A stretch of DNA of 64,000 bases from Dysgonomonas sp. ZJ279 (GTDB lineage: Bacteria > Bacteroidota > Bacteroidia > Bacteroidales > Dysgonomonadaceae). The notes beneath the pieces were generated by a model. The model ran no database searches. It was not told the origin of the DNA and was given only the letters and a program-made list of their open reading frames with translations. The position numbers were made by a program, and so were the translations under genes. Location: positions 1-64,000 of the forward strand of contig NZ_JAAKEL010000012.1 in NCBI RefSeq assembly GCF_011039205.1. Reading direction: 5' to 3'. Below are positions 50,763-59,701 of this stretch, one piece after another (the first letter of the stretch is position 1; each line of letters begins with the position of its first letter).

Positions 50763-50782
50763 GTGCTGAAAAAACAAAAACA

Positions 50783-51208
50783 ATGTTTACACATAAAAGC
50801 TATTTAAAAATAGGATCAGTAACTGATACCAATTCATACAATTTATTTCGAGATGCATACGAACTTTCTCGTTGCAATTACTCATTTATGAAAAGTATCG
50901 ATTTCAAGGGACAGGTTCAATCTGATACTGTAGGTGGGGTTATCGAAATAGATATTCCTACCCTGCCATCTAAAGATATAATCACTTGGGCATTAAATCC
51001 ACGAAAGTATGAAAGCGGATCAATTGTGTTTTGTGATGACGCAGGTATTCCACAAGAAAAAATATTCTTTGATAAAGCTGCATGTGTTTCTATGGAGATA
51101 AGCTATATAAAAACAGGGGATGGATATATGACAACATCATTGGTATTGAGTGTAAAGAAAATTTTTATTGGTGCAACAATACATGAGAACCGATGGACTA
51201 ATGTGTAA
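50783..51208 (+). CDS. TssD-family paralogue 2
   Basis: A 141-residue Hcp/TssD-fold protein: LFRDAYELSRCNYSFMKSID, FKGQVQSDTVGGVIEIDIPT, ITWALNPRKYESGSIVFCDD and C-terminal ATIHENRWTNV. It diverges strongly from the first TssD, and its best match in the window is TssD4 at 53898 (ELLSWAFDSGKKYNGEIMIHDG). It forms the first half of a duplicated pair placed ahead of cargo genes. In Bacteroidetes such accessory TssD proteins may carry effectors at the tube end (inference). Confidence 0.85.
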   Translation: MFTHKSYLKIGSVTDTNSYNLFRDAYELSRCNYSFMKSIDFKGQVQSDTVGGVIEIDIPTLPSKDIITWALNPRKYESGSIVFCDDAGIPQEKIFFDKAACVSMEISYIKTGDGYMTTSLVLSVKKIFIGATIHENRWTNV

Positions 51209-51219
51209 AATAACAAGTT

Positions 51220-51645
51220 ATGCTAGATAATATAGACAAATTATTCAATTTTCCTCACATTGACTCAAATGTAACGGTTTGGTTTTGCCTTGATGGTAAG
51301 GAATATGAGGTTGAACAATTTCGAATTGGGTTTAGTCAACCTACCGATGACAAAGGTGAACCCGAAACAGAGATTATGGGTGGTCAAGTGATGATAACAC
51401 TTAGCGAAACTGTTCCTGAGTCAATTTATGATTGGGTCCTGAAGTCGGGAATAAAAAAAAATGGACAGATTGTTTTCAAAACACAAACAAGCAACGCTCC
51501 ACTCAGAGTCGAGTTTTTTAATGCTTCTTGTATTAATTTTACTAGAACTGTAAATGGGTCAGGTGGTTTGCAAACCAACTTGATAATTTCTCCTGAAAGA
51601 TTAATGATTAACGATGTTGAACATGATAATTTCTGGGTAGAATGA
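51220..51645 (+). CDS. TssD-family paralogue 3, coupled to effector
   Basis: A 141-residue TssD-fold protein: DSNVTVWFCLDGKEYEVEQF, IGFSQPTDDKGEPETEIMGG, ESIYDWVLKSGIKKNGQIVF and C-terminal NDVEHDNFWVE. Closest in the window is TssD5 at 54317 (WINLWMMNPHEKKDGEIRFL). Its stop overlaps the effector start by 4 bases (ATGA), so the two are translationally coupled and it probably loads or delivers that effector. Confidence 0.85.
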   Translation: MLDNIDKLFNFPHIDSNVTVWFCLDGKEYEVEQFRIGFSQPTDDKGEPETEIMGGQVMITLSETVPESIYDWVLKSGIKKNGQIVFKTQTSNAPLRVEFFNASCINFTRTVNGSGGLQTNLIISPERLMINDVEHDNFWVE

Positions 51646-52796
51646 ATAATAGAAAGGAAGAATATCCGATGATTTCAGAGAAAGAATATTGGGAAAAAGT
51701 GAATAATAATGAATCTTACAAAGGTTATGTCCTATATTCAGATGGAAAAGTCACGTTCATCTTACCCGAAGTGACAGTAACATCTACCTCTTCCAATAAG
51801 GTTAACAGATTTTCTCAATTTGGTCTAAAGACTGAAATAAAATATCATGAATCCATAACTCCTTTTGTATGTGAGTCCATAAATAATGGTATAAATACAA
51901 GAAACAGACAGCTTCAAGCAGAATCTAGCATACAAAATGGACAGATTAAACGCAATGTAAAAAATCTGCTTTTGAAAAGCATAATATCCTATTACCAAGC
52001 CGAAGAGTATGCAAGACTAGAGAAAACAGGATATCTTTTTCCTATCACTAATCCGTCAATGATTCTTATAGATGTAAGTAACCCAAAAACATTTTACCAA
52101 AAAGAGTTCACAAAAATTAAACAAAAAGTTGAAAGTGAGACCCTAAAAAAAAGTGATTTTAAAGATAATGTGGCATATGCAGCCAGAAAAGAAATAGAGA
52201 TGTATTTCGCGTGTTTCGATCCAAGCGATCCTAATTATATCCATTTCTGGAATGTAAAATATCACATAGGACGTCCTACTGGAGCAGAGGCTGTAATTCC
52301 AGTCTGGGCAAATCTAAGAACATCGCTAGATTCTTTCCAAAGAGGATATAATGGTGATGGAATTCAAAATTATAGCGATGGTGTAGGTTATTTCTGTTTG
52401 GCGTTGGCAGATGCTATGGTTTTAGAGTCTGGTGTTGCTGCATCTGGTGGAATGAAATCACTCGGCCTGATAAAAGAGATTCCCACAGGTTCTGCTTTTT
52501 ATAATTCAAGAAGTTTATATGTTCAGCAGTATTTAAAACGAAATAATTTTAATATTCATCCAAGAATTTCTAACCCTGGATGGTATGATGTTGCTAGACC
52601 GAGAGTGGGTCAATTAGATGCAGGACATAGAGGAACAACTTTTTTATCTAATGAAATATTAAAAACTGGGAAAATAGGTATAAAAAATTATAAGACGGTA
52701 TATTTCAACAAAGCAATTGGTGATAAATATTTTAGTATTGGTATTAATCCTTGGACTAGAACTATTTTTCATGAAGCTCCAGGCTTTTTTAAATAA
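51642..52796 (+). CDS. Candidate T6SS effector (polymorphic toxin)
   Basis: A 384-residue protein with no signal peptide. The N-terminal about 60 residues (YKGYVLYSDGKVTFILPEVT, then VTSTSS) contain the PEVTVT motif that I associate with N-termini of Bacteroidetes T6SS cargo proteins. A helical middle (70-250) leads to a short Ala/Gly-rich linker (LESGVAASGGMKSLG) and a C-terminal toxin-like domain of about 110 residues (FNIHPRISNPGWYDVARPRV, GHRGTTFLSNEIL, YFSIGINPWTRTIFHE). I do not recognise the toxin family. AT-richer base use than tssB/C neighbours suggests a swapped cassette. Coupled to TssD3 upstream, and followed by immunity-like genes. Confidence 0.75.
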   Translation: MNNRKEEYPMISEKEYWEKVNNNESYKGYVLYSDGKVTFILPEVTVTSTSSNKVNRFSQFGLKTEIKYHESITPFVCESINNGINTRNRQLQAESSIQNGQIKRNVKNLLLKSIISYYQAEEYARLEKTGYLFPITNPSMILIDVSNPKTFYQKEFTKIKQKVESETLKKSDFKDNVAYAARKEIEMYFACFDPSDPNYIHFWNVKYHIGRPTGAEAVIPVWANLRTSLDSFQRGYNGDGIQNYSDGVGYFCLALADAMVLESGVAASGGMKSLGLIKEIPTGSAFYNSRSLYVQQYLKRNNFNIHPRISNPGWYDVARPRVGQLDAGHRGTTFLSNEILKTGKIGIKNYKTVYFNKAIGDKYFSIGINPWTRTIFHEAPGFFK

Positions 52797-52805
52797 TTCT
52801 CTATT

Positions 52806-53303
52806 ATGGTAGATAAGTGTGTATTCTTATATTCAGGATATTTAATGGGTTATCTAAGCTCTGAAAATATTATTAAGTGGGCAGATAATGAAATAGTAAA
52901 TGGAAATAACAATCCTGCTATTATTGATATATCATTATCAAAGGCTGACAATAATCAAATTATATCGAGCTTAAATATATTGCCGAAAGACGAGGTTTCA
53001 ACCATTGTAGTGTATTACTATTCGTTATATAATACATTATTGAAAACGAAAAAGCTTAAATGGAATTTAATTGAAGAAGAACTTTATCGATTATATCAGA
53101 ACAATTTCATTAATGGATATAATAATGATTTGTTTTTTACAAGGCTCGCTGATGATTATCATTTACGAAAAGATGGTTTTACAGGAAATATGAAAATGCC
53201 TGATGAACTTAATACTTTTCTATCTAAATACAATTATGACATACAGATATTTAAGAACTTAAATTTTATTATTAGAGGAGTTAACATTGCTAATGAATTA
53301 TGA
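52806..53303 (+). CDS. Candidate immunity protein for the effector
   Basis: A 165-residue soluble acidic protein starting 9 bases after the effector stop. It is helical, with GYLSSENIIKWADNEIVNGN and EVSTIVVYYYSLYNTLLKTK. The sequence is weakly reminiscent of DUF2247-type immunity proteins (recalled, not certain). AT-rich (about 28% GC by eye), like the effector and unlike the structural tss genes, typical for effector-immunity cassettes. Confidence 0.65.
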   Translation: MVDKCVFLYSGYLMGYLSSENIIKWADNEIVNGNNNPAIIDISLSKADNNQIISSLNILPKDEVSTIVVYYYSLYNTLLKTKKLKWNLIEEELYRLYQNNFINGYNNDLFFTRLADDYHLRKDGFTGNMKMPDELNTFLSKYNYDIQIFKNLNFIIRGVNIANEL

Positions 53304-53371
53304 TTTTAGAATGGATTAGGTATAGGAATATTTAAAGAAATAATACAATCCAATCTATGAAATAGAAGAAT

Positions 53372-53845
53372 ATGATAGGAATAAAACATATCAGAAATCA
53401 GGGAACTTTTGAGATTTGTATAAGTTTTTCAGAAGATTTAGGACTTGTAGCGTTGGAACATATTTTGAAATACTTACGCTTTTCTGATTCAGTATGTTAT
53501 TATATCTTTTTTGGATATAGAGAATATAATAGAAATATTGAACCATATTATAAATATTATCGGGAATTAACTTCCGACAAAGGAATTATTAGATTAAAAG
53601 AAACGGACATATCTAATACTCAGTTAATTTATAACATTTTAAATGAGTTCCAAATATGTTCGTTATACATTAATGAATCATCAGACTTGACAGAGAATTT
53701 TGATTTTGCAAAGTGGAGAGATTCAAGACAACTATATAATGGATACGTTATTACCGATATGATGGAAGATTATATCATAATCAATAAAGATAGTTGTTTA
53801 CCAGATTGGAATATATCTAAAATGGGAATCCAAGCTGAGATTTAA
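53372..53845 (+). CDS. Second small immunity-like protein
   Basis: A 157-residue soluble protein, 68 bases after the first candidate immunity gene and 52 bases before TssD4, with no family that I recognise. Visible parts are NQGTFEICISFSEDLGLVAL, a Tyr-rich centre and WRDSRQLYNGYVITDMMEDY. Base composition is as AT-rich as the effector. It could be a duplicate immunity gene for another toxin or a leftover of an earlier cassette. Confidence 0.55.
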   Translation: MIGIKHIRNQGTFEICISFSEDLGLVALEHILKYLRFSDSVCYYIFFGYREYNRNIEPYYKYYRELTSDKGIIRLKETDISNTQLIYNILNEFQICSLYINESSDLTENFDFAKWRDSRQLYNGYVITDMMEDYIIINKDSCLPDWNISKMGIQAEI

Positions 53846-53897
53846 ATAAAGAAAAAAATAATTAAAAGCATTAAATATAAAATACCCTGATTAATAT

Positions 53898-54317
53898 ATG
53901 GAAGGTAAAGGCATTTTCAAACTTCGTAAACCGAAAGAAGACAATATTCAAAATCTTTATTTCGAGAACTACGACTTGCTACATTGTGAGTATTCCTTCG
54001 ATAAGGGCATTACCAAACAAGGAAAAGTCCGCACAGAAGTACTGGCAGGAAATATAAGGATTGCACTACCTATGCTGCCTACTGCTGAATTATTATCATG
54101 GGCGTTTGACAGTGGTAAGAAATACAATGGGGAAATAATGATCCACGATGGCCATGAAGAATCGGTAGATAAAATTTATTTCGAAGAAGGACGTCTAGTG
54201 GGTTTAAGGATGCATTACGAACCGAACGAAGATAAGGAGAATGTTATTCTTTTACTTTCTATTAATGCCCAACGTATGATTGTAGGCGATGTCGAATATA
54301 TAAATCGTTGGAGCTGA
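53898..54317 (+). CDS. TssD-family paralogue 4
   Basis: A 139-residue TssD-fold protein paralogous to TssD2 (same LxxCxYSFxKxI start and LLSWAF.SGKKYNGEIMIHDG core; C-terminal VGDVEYINRWS). Together with TssD5 it repeats the TssD2-TssD3 arrangement. The stop TGA (54315-54317) shares its A with the TssD5 ATG. GC content returns to that of the tss core. Confidence 0.85.
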   Translation: MEGKGIFKLRKPKEDNIQNLYFENYDLLHCEYSFDKGITKQGKVRTEVLAGNIRIALPMLPTAELLSWAFDSGKKYNGEIMIHDGHEESVDKIYFEEGRLVGLRMHYEPNEDKENVILLLSINAQRMIVGDVEYINRWS

Positions 54318-54766
54318 TGGGATTCTTTGATCGTTTTAGAAAAGGTAAACTCTTCTATGGTAAGAATATGCCTGTTATGGTAACCGAATTTCGGTTCATG
54401 AAGAAGAAATATATACTGGAAGAATTTGATTTGGAATTCAGACAGGATGTTAATGACAAAAATAAACCAGATAGCGATACCTATGGGGGAATTCTGACAC
54501 TAACAATCAGTGAGGCTCCCGATCAATGGATCAATTTATGGATGATGAATCCCCACGAAAAAAAAGATGGAGAAATAAGATTTTTGGCAAACGAAAGTAA
54601 AATAACAGAAGGGGCTTCGTTAATCATAACTTTTCAGGATGCTTATTGCATCAGTTATCATAAGACCCTAAATCCGAAAGGAGCAGGAACATTGACAACC
54701 TTGATTATCTCGCCCCACAAAATAAAAGTGGGGAACGAAGAATTTGAAAACAATTGGAAAAGCTGA
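54317..54766 (+). CDS. TssD-family paralogue 5
   Basis: A 149-residue TssD-fold protein. The ATG at 54317 (MGFFDRFRKGKLFYGKNMPV) is chosen over an in-frame TTG three codons upstream because it overlaps the TssD4 stop, the usual coupling here. It shares DxNDKNKPDSDTYGGILTLT, NLWMMNPHEKKDGEIRFL and C-terminal NEEFENNWKS with TssD3 and TssD1. It may tip or vary the tube. Confidence 0.85.
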   Translation: MGFFDRFRKGKLFYGKNMPVMVTEFRFMKKKYILEEFDLEFRQDVNDKNKPDSDTYGGILTLTISEAPDQWINLWMMNPHEKKDGEIRFLANESKITEGASLIITFQDAYCISYHKTLNPKGAGTLTTLIISPHKIKVGNEEFENNWKS

Positions 54767-54769
54767 GAT

Positions 54770-55267
54770 ATGATTAATGACAAGGAATATACAGTAACGG
54801 ATTTATATCTACGACTCAAATTGGATATATGGCGTTCGGGGCGCGTAGCCAGATGGGGACATGTCAAGAAAGTAGATATCCAAAAAGATAATTCTACCAG
54901 TACTGCATATTATATTCCTAAACCATTAAATAGTTATAACTCTTTTTCTCTTGCAAAACAATTGGCTACGGGATTATATTTATTGGATTTACATCTTGTT
55001 AAAAGGGATGTTTGGAATAAACAGCTTGTATATATTGCAATTATAGCCATATGTAGAAGTACGATGGCACAAATTCAAACAATACACTGCCTTCAGGTAA
55101 CGAATTCATTAGAACTAGGAATATTCCGTAACCTGATAACGGACAATCCGGCACAGGCATCGATGAGGAAGCGCAAGTCTCCTTTCAGAGTAAGCAAGAC
55201 GCCGAGAACATTTGATGCCAGTCCTATAAACGCAACGCCAAGAAGAAACAGAATAGAAAACAGATGA
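54770..55267 (+). CDS. Unknown protein in the T6SS operon, possible remnant
   Basis: 165 residues, no family that I recognise. It starts 3 bases after TssD5 and its stop overlaps the tssE ATG by 4 bases, so translation in this frame is likely. The C-terminal 60 residues (MRKRKSPFRVSKTPRTFDAS, PINATPRRNRIENR) are basic and of odd composition, and another frame over 55049-55200 also reads plausibly, so it may contain a frameshift. It occupies the same position after a TssD pair as the effector at 51642, so could be a cargo adaptor or a decayed effector. Confidence 0.55.
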   Translation: MINDKEYTVTDLYLRLKLDIWRSGRVARWGHVKKVDIQKDNSTSTAYYIPKPLNSYNSFSLAKQLATGLYLLDLHLVKRDVWNKQLVYIAIIAICRSTMAQIQTIHCLQVTNSLELGIFRNLITDNPAQASMRKRKSPFRVSKTPRTFDASPINATPRRNRIENR

Positions 55268-55707
55268 AAAAAACATGCTATAAATTGCCAATCAGATTTG
55301 ATTCCATTATCGATGGAGCCAGTAGCGAGATGTCTATGTGTACAGAACAGGAATCTATCGACCAACATATCGGGCTGTTGTTGACTACTTGTCCCGGGGA
55401 ACATAGATTTAATAAGAGTTTTGGTTGCGGGATATGGGATATGGATTTTGAGCGGGTTGTTTCGCGAAAAAAGTGGGAAGAAGATTTCACCGGGCATATA
55501 TTATCGGCTGTAAAGAATTTCGAACAACGCTTAAAAGATATCTCTGTTTCCATTCATATCACTGAGGTAACCAGGGAAGATATGGTTATGAAAACAACAG
55601 CGATTAAGAAAAAGGTAACAGTTCTTCTTAAGGCAAAACTTGTATCGACGAATGAAGATTGCGGTTTCAAATATAATTTATTTTTAGGTCCTCTATCAAC
55701 CGAGTAG
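55264..55707 (+). CDS. tssE: T6SS baseplate protein TssE (gp25-like)
   Basis: A 147-residue gp25-like baseplate wedge protein: YKLPIRFDSIIDGASSEMSM, ESIDQHIGLLLTTCPGEHRF, NKSFGCGIWDMDFERVVSRK. The (P)GE(H)R.NKSFGCG segment is the EPR/gp25 core that initiates sheath polymerisation. Its start overlaps the preceding ORF, and the tssF start is 10 bases after its stop. Length fits the family. Confidence 0.88.
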   Translation: MKKTCYKLPIRFDSIIDGASSEMSMCTEQESIDQHIGLLLTTCPGEHRFNKSFGCGIWDMDFERVVSRKKWEEDFTGHILSAVKNFEQRLKDISVSIHITEVTREDMVMKTTAIKKKVTVLLKAKLVSTNEDCGFKYNLFLGPLSTE

Positions 55708-55717
55708 CGAGAAAAGT

Positions 55718-57562
55718 ATGATGAATTACACCCCATATATAAACAAACAGAGTATAGAAAAACGTATGCTCAAGCTGGCAGCAAACCATCTCGGTGTTAG
55801 TCAGACTGAGTTGTTAGATCCTGTTGTGAACTTGTTTTTGGAATCTTTATCAGAAGAAGTATATAAAATATCAGGGGAAATAGAAAATATTGAAAATCGT
55901 ATATTAAATAAACTATTTGGAATTCTTACTCCCGGAATTGACGTTATAGCTAAACCTGCACACTGTATATTGCATGCTCGTGCACAGAACAATGCTCTTA
56001 GGATAACTACCCAGTCGGAGTTTAATTATTCGGCTAAAGGCAGTAAAAAACAATTTTCATTTTATCCTGTGTGCAATACAAATATTTATAATGGCGAAAT
56101 ACGATATTTTATCCACAAGGGATTAATGTACAGTATGGACCAAGATTTATCCAAAACATTCTATGCCCGTAGCGACGAAAGGAATAAGTTCGATGAGAAT
56201 ACCTTCTGGCTTGGCTTGGAATTAGAAGAGAATATAGACAATATTTCCGGTCTCTCCTTTTATTTTGATCTTCATGGCATCTTTAAAAAAGAAGAATACT
56301 TGAACCTACTTCCTTATGCTGTTTGGACAATGCAGGGCGAGGCAATCTCAATGAATAAAGGGATATTATCTTTGGAAGAAGAATATGAAAATGATACACA
56401 AAGCCTGTTTGCCAAGTTTGACTTATCCCATCAGATAAACGAATCGGTAAAAAAACATTATAAAAACCGTTTTCTAACTATTGCCGGAAATTACAGTATA
56501 CAAGGCAAGAGAGAAATTCTTCCCTTTGAATTACAATCATATTTTACAGAAGAAACTAGAATAAAGCTAAAGAAACCACTGTTATGGATAAAAGCAGCCT
56601 GCCCACAAGGATTTACACCGGATGTTATAGAATCGTTACAATCTAGTATCAATGCATTCCCTGTAGTCAACAAAAAACTTGTATCCTCAATAACAGAAGT
56701 AAAGAAATCCGTACCTGTAATACCATTGAAAACATTTAGTAACGAATCGTTCATATCAGTTTGCAATGTAAGTGACTCTCAGGGAAAGCGATACTGTGAT
56801 ATCCCGATAAATGACACTCAAATTACTAGTTATGGAATATATTCATTACGCAGAGGTGGGTATGAGCGTTACAATAATCGGGATGCTACAGAATATCTGG
56901 CAACTATCACCGATGTACTTAACAGCGAGATTTCATCATTCTTTAAAAATAAAAATGATATAAAAAGTGATCTAAAAAAGATACAGGTTGAAATTACAGA
57001 ACTGGTAAAACGGCTTGAAAAAACACTTTCCGAGTCCAAAGAACGATATGAAATAGAAACCTATCTGCAAGTCAATCCCGATAAGGAGAATGAAATCTAT
57101 TTTGTGGATTATTGGATAACCGAAGGAGCGCAGGCTAATAATATAAAGGCGGGAATGATATTTAATTCATTATCCGGCTTACCAATACAAAGAAGCTCAA
57201 TCATTACACTATGCCCTACTATTGGAGGGAAATACGCCCCACAGGGAGAAATGAAAAACAGTTTGTATAAAAAAGTCTTAACGGAAAATAACCTACTCGT
57301 TACAGATAATGATATAGAAGAATTTTGCCTGCAAGAGTTTCATGAATCAATTTGTGAAGTGAAAGTCTGCCAAGGAACGATGAAAAGTGATAATCCCATA
57401 AATGGTTTTATCCGCACCACGGATGTATATATAAAACCCCATAAAGATATGGAAGAATATATAGGAGATAAAAATGAAGAATATTTTAAACAAATATTAA
57501 AAAGAAAATCCCCGGCAACCTATAATTATAGAGTGTTTATAAACAAGATATTACCTAATTAA
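55718..57562 (+). CDS. tssF: T6SS baseplate protein TssF
   Basis: A 614-residue TssF: MLKLAANHLGVSQTELLDPV, EEVYKISGEIENIENRILNK, LFGILTPGI near the N-terminus and the long beta-rich C-terminal body (VDYWITEGAQANNIKAGMIF). It forms the baseplate wedge with TssG, TssK and TssE. In subtype iii the protein is shorter and divergent from proteobacterial TssF. Context between tssE and tssN supports the call. Confidence 0.85.
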   Translation: MMNYTPYINKQSIEKRMLKLAANHLGVSQTELLDPVVNLFLESLSEEVYKISGEIENIENRILNKLFGILTPGIDVIAKPAHCILHARAQNNALRITTQSEFNYSAKGSKKQFSFYPVCNTNIYNGEIRYFIHKGLMYSMDQDLSKTFYARSDERNKFDENTFWLGLELEENIDNISGLSFYFDLHGIFKKEEYLNLLPYAVWTMQGEAISMNKGILSLEEEYENDTQSLFAKFDLSHQINESVKKHYKNRFLTIAGNYSIQGKREILPFELQSYFTEETRIKLKKPLLWIKAACPQGFTPDVIESLQSSINAFPVVNKKLVSSITEVKKSVPVIPLKTFSNESFISVCNVSDSQGKRYCDIPINDTQITSYGIYSLRRGGYERYNNRDATEYLATITDVLNSEISSFFKNKNDIKSDLKKIQVEITELVKRLEKTLSESKERYEIETYLQVNPDKENEIYFVDYWITEGAQANNIKAGMIFNSLSGLPIQRSSIITLCPTIGGKYAPQGEMKNSLYKKVLTENNLLVTDNDIEEFCLQEFHESICEVKVCQGTMKSDNPINGFIRTTDVYIKPHKDMEEYIGDKNEEYFKQILKRKSPATYNYRVFINKILPN

Positions 57563-57574
57563 GAAAATATAAGG

Positions 57575-58486
57575 ATGGAATTGTTTTTTGGAAAATTCGT
57601 ATTAATGTACTTATTGATGCCCATAATCGGACTGATACTGGGAGTCGTGCTACTTTTTGTTGCCAAGAAAAATAAGTTACTAAGCAACAAAAAGGTCATA
57701 TTTTATTTCCTTTTGGCCTGTATTATACTCATAGCCCCGGCTTTACTGGGATTCATCGATTATTGGTTCATGCCTTATGCCTATATTGGATTAATGGCAC
57801 TATACTTGATTCTGGGATATTATAATCTGGTCATTCTAGAAAAAGTAATAGACGATTTTAAAGAAAAGCCTTATTTTGTGGAGTTTCTGATAGTCTTTAT
57901 CCTTTTGCTTGTTAGTGCTGCGTTTTTCTCGCTGGTATTTAATCTATGTAACGAACTACAATATGGATTATGGGCATGTACCTGTCTTCTACCCTTTATT
58001 TTTCCATCTTTATTCTTGAAAACATATCGAACTTTTATGGACATCCCGCTCGAAGTTTATCTTATATGGTCATACAATAAAGAATCGGGAGTAATTACAG
58101 AAGATGACTTTGACAGCAGTAAGGTTATTGTTGTAGAACTGGAAATATTTAAACAAGTTTCAGATACTGAGCCTTTAAATATCAAAGCCAAATCTTCCGA
58201 AATAACCCCTTTCGGCCCTTGGTTCAAAACCTTTATTGATGATTACAATAAAAAGTCACCCTTAAGCCCAATTACGTATACTGATAGACAAAGTACTTAT
58301 GGATGGATATTCTACGTAAGCACATCAGTTCTTGGACGCAAAAGGTATATTGACCCTAACCTGTCATTTGCCAAGAATAAGATAAAAGAGGAAGATGTTA
58401 TTATTGCCAAACGAGTTAAATATCAAAAAAACACCTCTGATGAAAAAACACATGAAAATACAGCATTCGATAGCGATTTTGGATAA
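57575..58486 (+). CDS. tssN: T6SS membrane protein TssN (Bacteroidetes-specific)
   Basis: A 303-residue membrane protein with about five N-terminal transmembrane helices (LLMPIIGLILGVVLLFVAKK, VIFYFLLACIILIAPALLGF, LMALYLILGYYNLVILEKV, LIVFILLLVSAAFFSLVFNL, ACTCLLPFIFPSLFL) and a cytoplasmic or periplasmic C-terminal domain (about 160-303, PLEVYLIWSYNKESGVITED, YGWIFYVSTSVLGRKRYIDP). TssN is one of the subtype-iii proteins that replaces the TssJLM membrane complex. Acts in the inner membrane to dock the baseplate. Confidence 0.85.
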   Translation: MELFFGKFVLMYLLMPIIGLILGVVLLFVAKKNKLLSNKKVIFYFLLACIILIAPALLGFIDYWFMPYAYIGLMALYLILGYYNLVILEKVIDDFKEKPYFVEFLIVFILLLVSAAFFSLVFNLCNELQYGLWACTCLLPFIFPSLFLKTYRTFMDIPLEVYLIWSYNKESGVITEDDFDSSKVIVVELEIFKQVSDTEPLNIKAKSSEITPFGPWFKTFIDDYNKKSPLSPITYTDRQSTYGWIFYVSTSVLGRKRYIDPNLSFAKNKIKEEDVIIAKRVKYQKNTSDEKTHENTAFDSDFG

Positions 58487-58538
58487 AACAGAGATACAGA
58501 TAATATAATGATAATAGTAACATATAATATAAAGTTTG

Positions 58539-59696
58539 ATGAAAGAAAATAGATATAGGCTGGCGAACTGGCAGGCGAGCATGGGCATTAATTATACCCA
58601 TCTCCAACAAATGGAGAACTATTTTATCGAACGTTTAGGCGATAATCTGGCTACCCGTTTAAACGGATTTAATTATGGTCTTTTACCATCACCTGATAGA
58701 CGAAGTGAATCCAGTGAATTTGATATAAGTGAAAGGATAACAGGAAAAGTCGAGATAAAATTAAGAAGTTGTAATGCCATTACCATCGGAGGGTACAGAA
58801 TATCTTACAATCCGGGACATTCGGATTATATAATGTATACACATTCGTTCGACAATGAACAAGAACAGGATAATTCGGGCTCGAGACATTGGGATATTAT
58901 TCTCTCGATAGACCCTTTCGAACGTATTCCAGCAGGTTCTCCTAATGAAAAGGATAACCCGCCCCGACATCCTGATGTCACCGAACATTATCAGCTTTCT
59001 ATTGCTATGCAGGGGCAGATCAGTTATGATCAATTAGGCATGTATCATTTAGTAATAGGGCGTATACGCCAACATGGGGGACGTTATGAAGTCGATACAA
59101 GTTTTATACCTGCATGTACTAGTATGAGTAGCCATCCCGATTTGCTAAGATATTATGAAAGCTTTGGTGTTTGTATGAATGATATAGAGAGAGCTTCTAA
59201 GATTATCATAGCAAAAATAAAGAACAGACCGCAAAATTCTCCGCTTGCATATCATATAAATACCATGTGTGAAAACATGATGCGTTACATCGCTTCTATC
59301 TACTTTTTGTACCGTAATACAGGACGCGATGCACTTCCGGTTGATATAGTAAATTATTTCTCTACATTAGCTCATACCTGTTTTATCAGCCTGAATTTTA
59401 TCAGTAAAACAGAAAAAGAGGAACTATTGAAATATTTCTACGAATGGAGTGATGTTACGCCGGGATCTTTTGAAGAATTACTGGCAAATACACTTAGTAT
59501 CATTTATGACCACAATAGTATACGACCAGTCATGATACAAGTAGAATCTTTCATGCGAATTATATCTGAATTATGGATTAAGCTGAGTACTCTTGAATAT
59601 GTAGGACAGCACAAAGAAAATATTGTCGTATCAGAACGGATGTACCAACAAGAGACTAAGAAAAATACTTCGGGTGGCTGGACTATTTTAGACTGA
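58539..59696 (+). CDS. tssK: T6SS baseplate-membrane connector TssK
   Basis: A 385-residue TssK. The ATG at 58539 is preferred over a TTG one codon earlier. Conserved features: NWQASMGINYTHLQQMENYF (WxxG.xLxPxHLQ-like opening), VEIKLRSCNAITIGGYRISY, DIILSIDPFERIPAGSPNEK and the helical middle and C-terminal wing. TssK binds TssFG and connects baseplate to the membrane complex (TssN/O/P here). It lies 6 bases before the TssG-like gene. Confidence 0.88.
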   Translation: MKENRYRLANWQASMGINYTHLQQMENYFIERLGDNLATRLNGFNYGLLPSPDRRSESSEFDISERITGKVEIKLRSCNAITIGGYRISYNPGHSDYIMYTHSFDNEQEQDNSGSRHWDIILSIDPFERIPAGSPNEKDNPPRHPDVTEHYQLSIAMQGQISYDQLGMYHLVIGRIRQHGGRYEVDTSFIPACTSMSSHPDLLRYYESFGVCMNDIERASKIIIAKIKNRPQNSPLAYHINTMCENMMRYIASIYFLYRNTGRDALPVDIVNYFSTLAHTCFISLNFISKTEKEELLKYFYEWSDVTPGSFEELLANTLSIIYDHNSIRPVMIQVESFMRIISELWIKLSTLEYVGQHKENIVVSERMYQQETKKNTSGGWTILD

Positions 59697-59701
59697 TCAG
59701 T

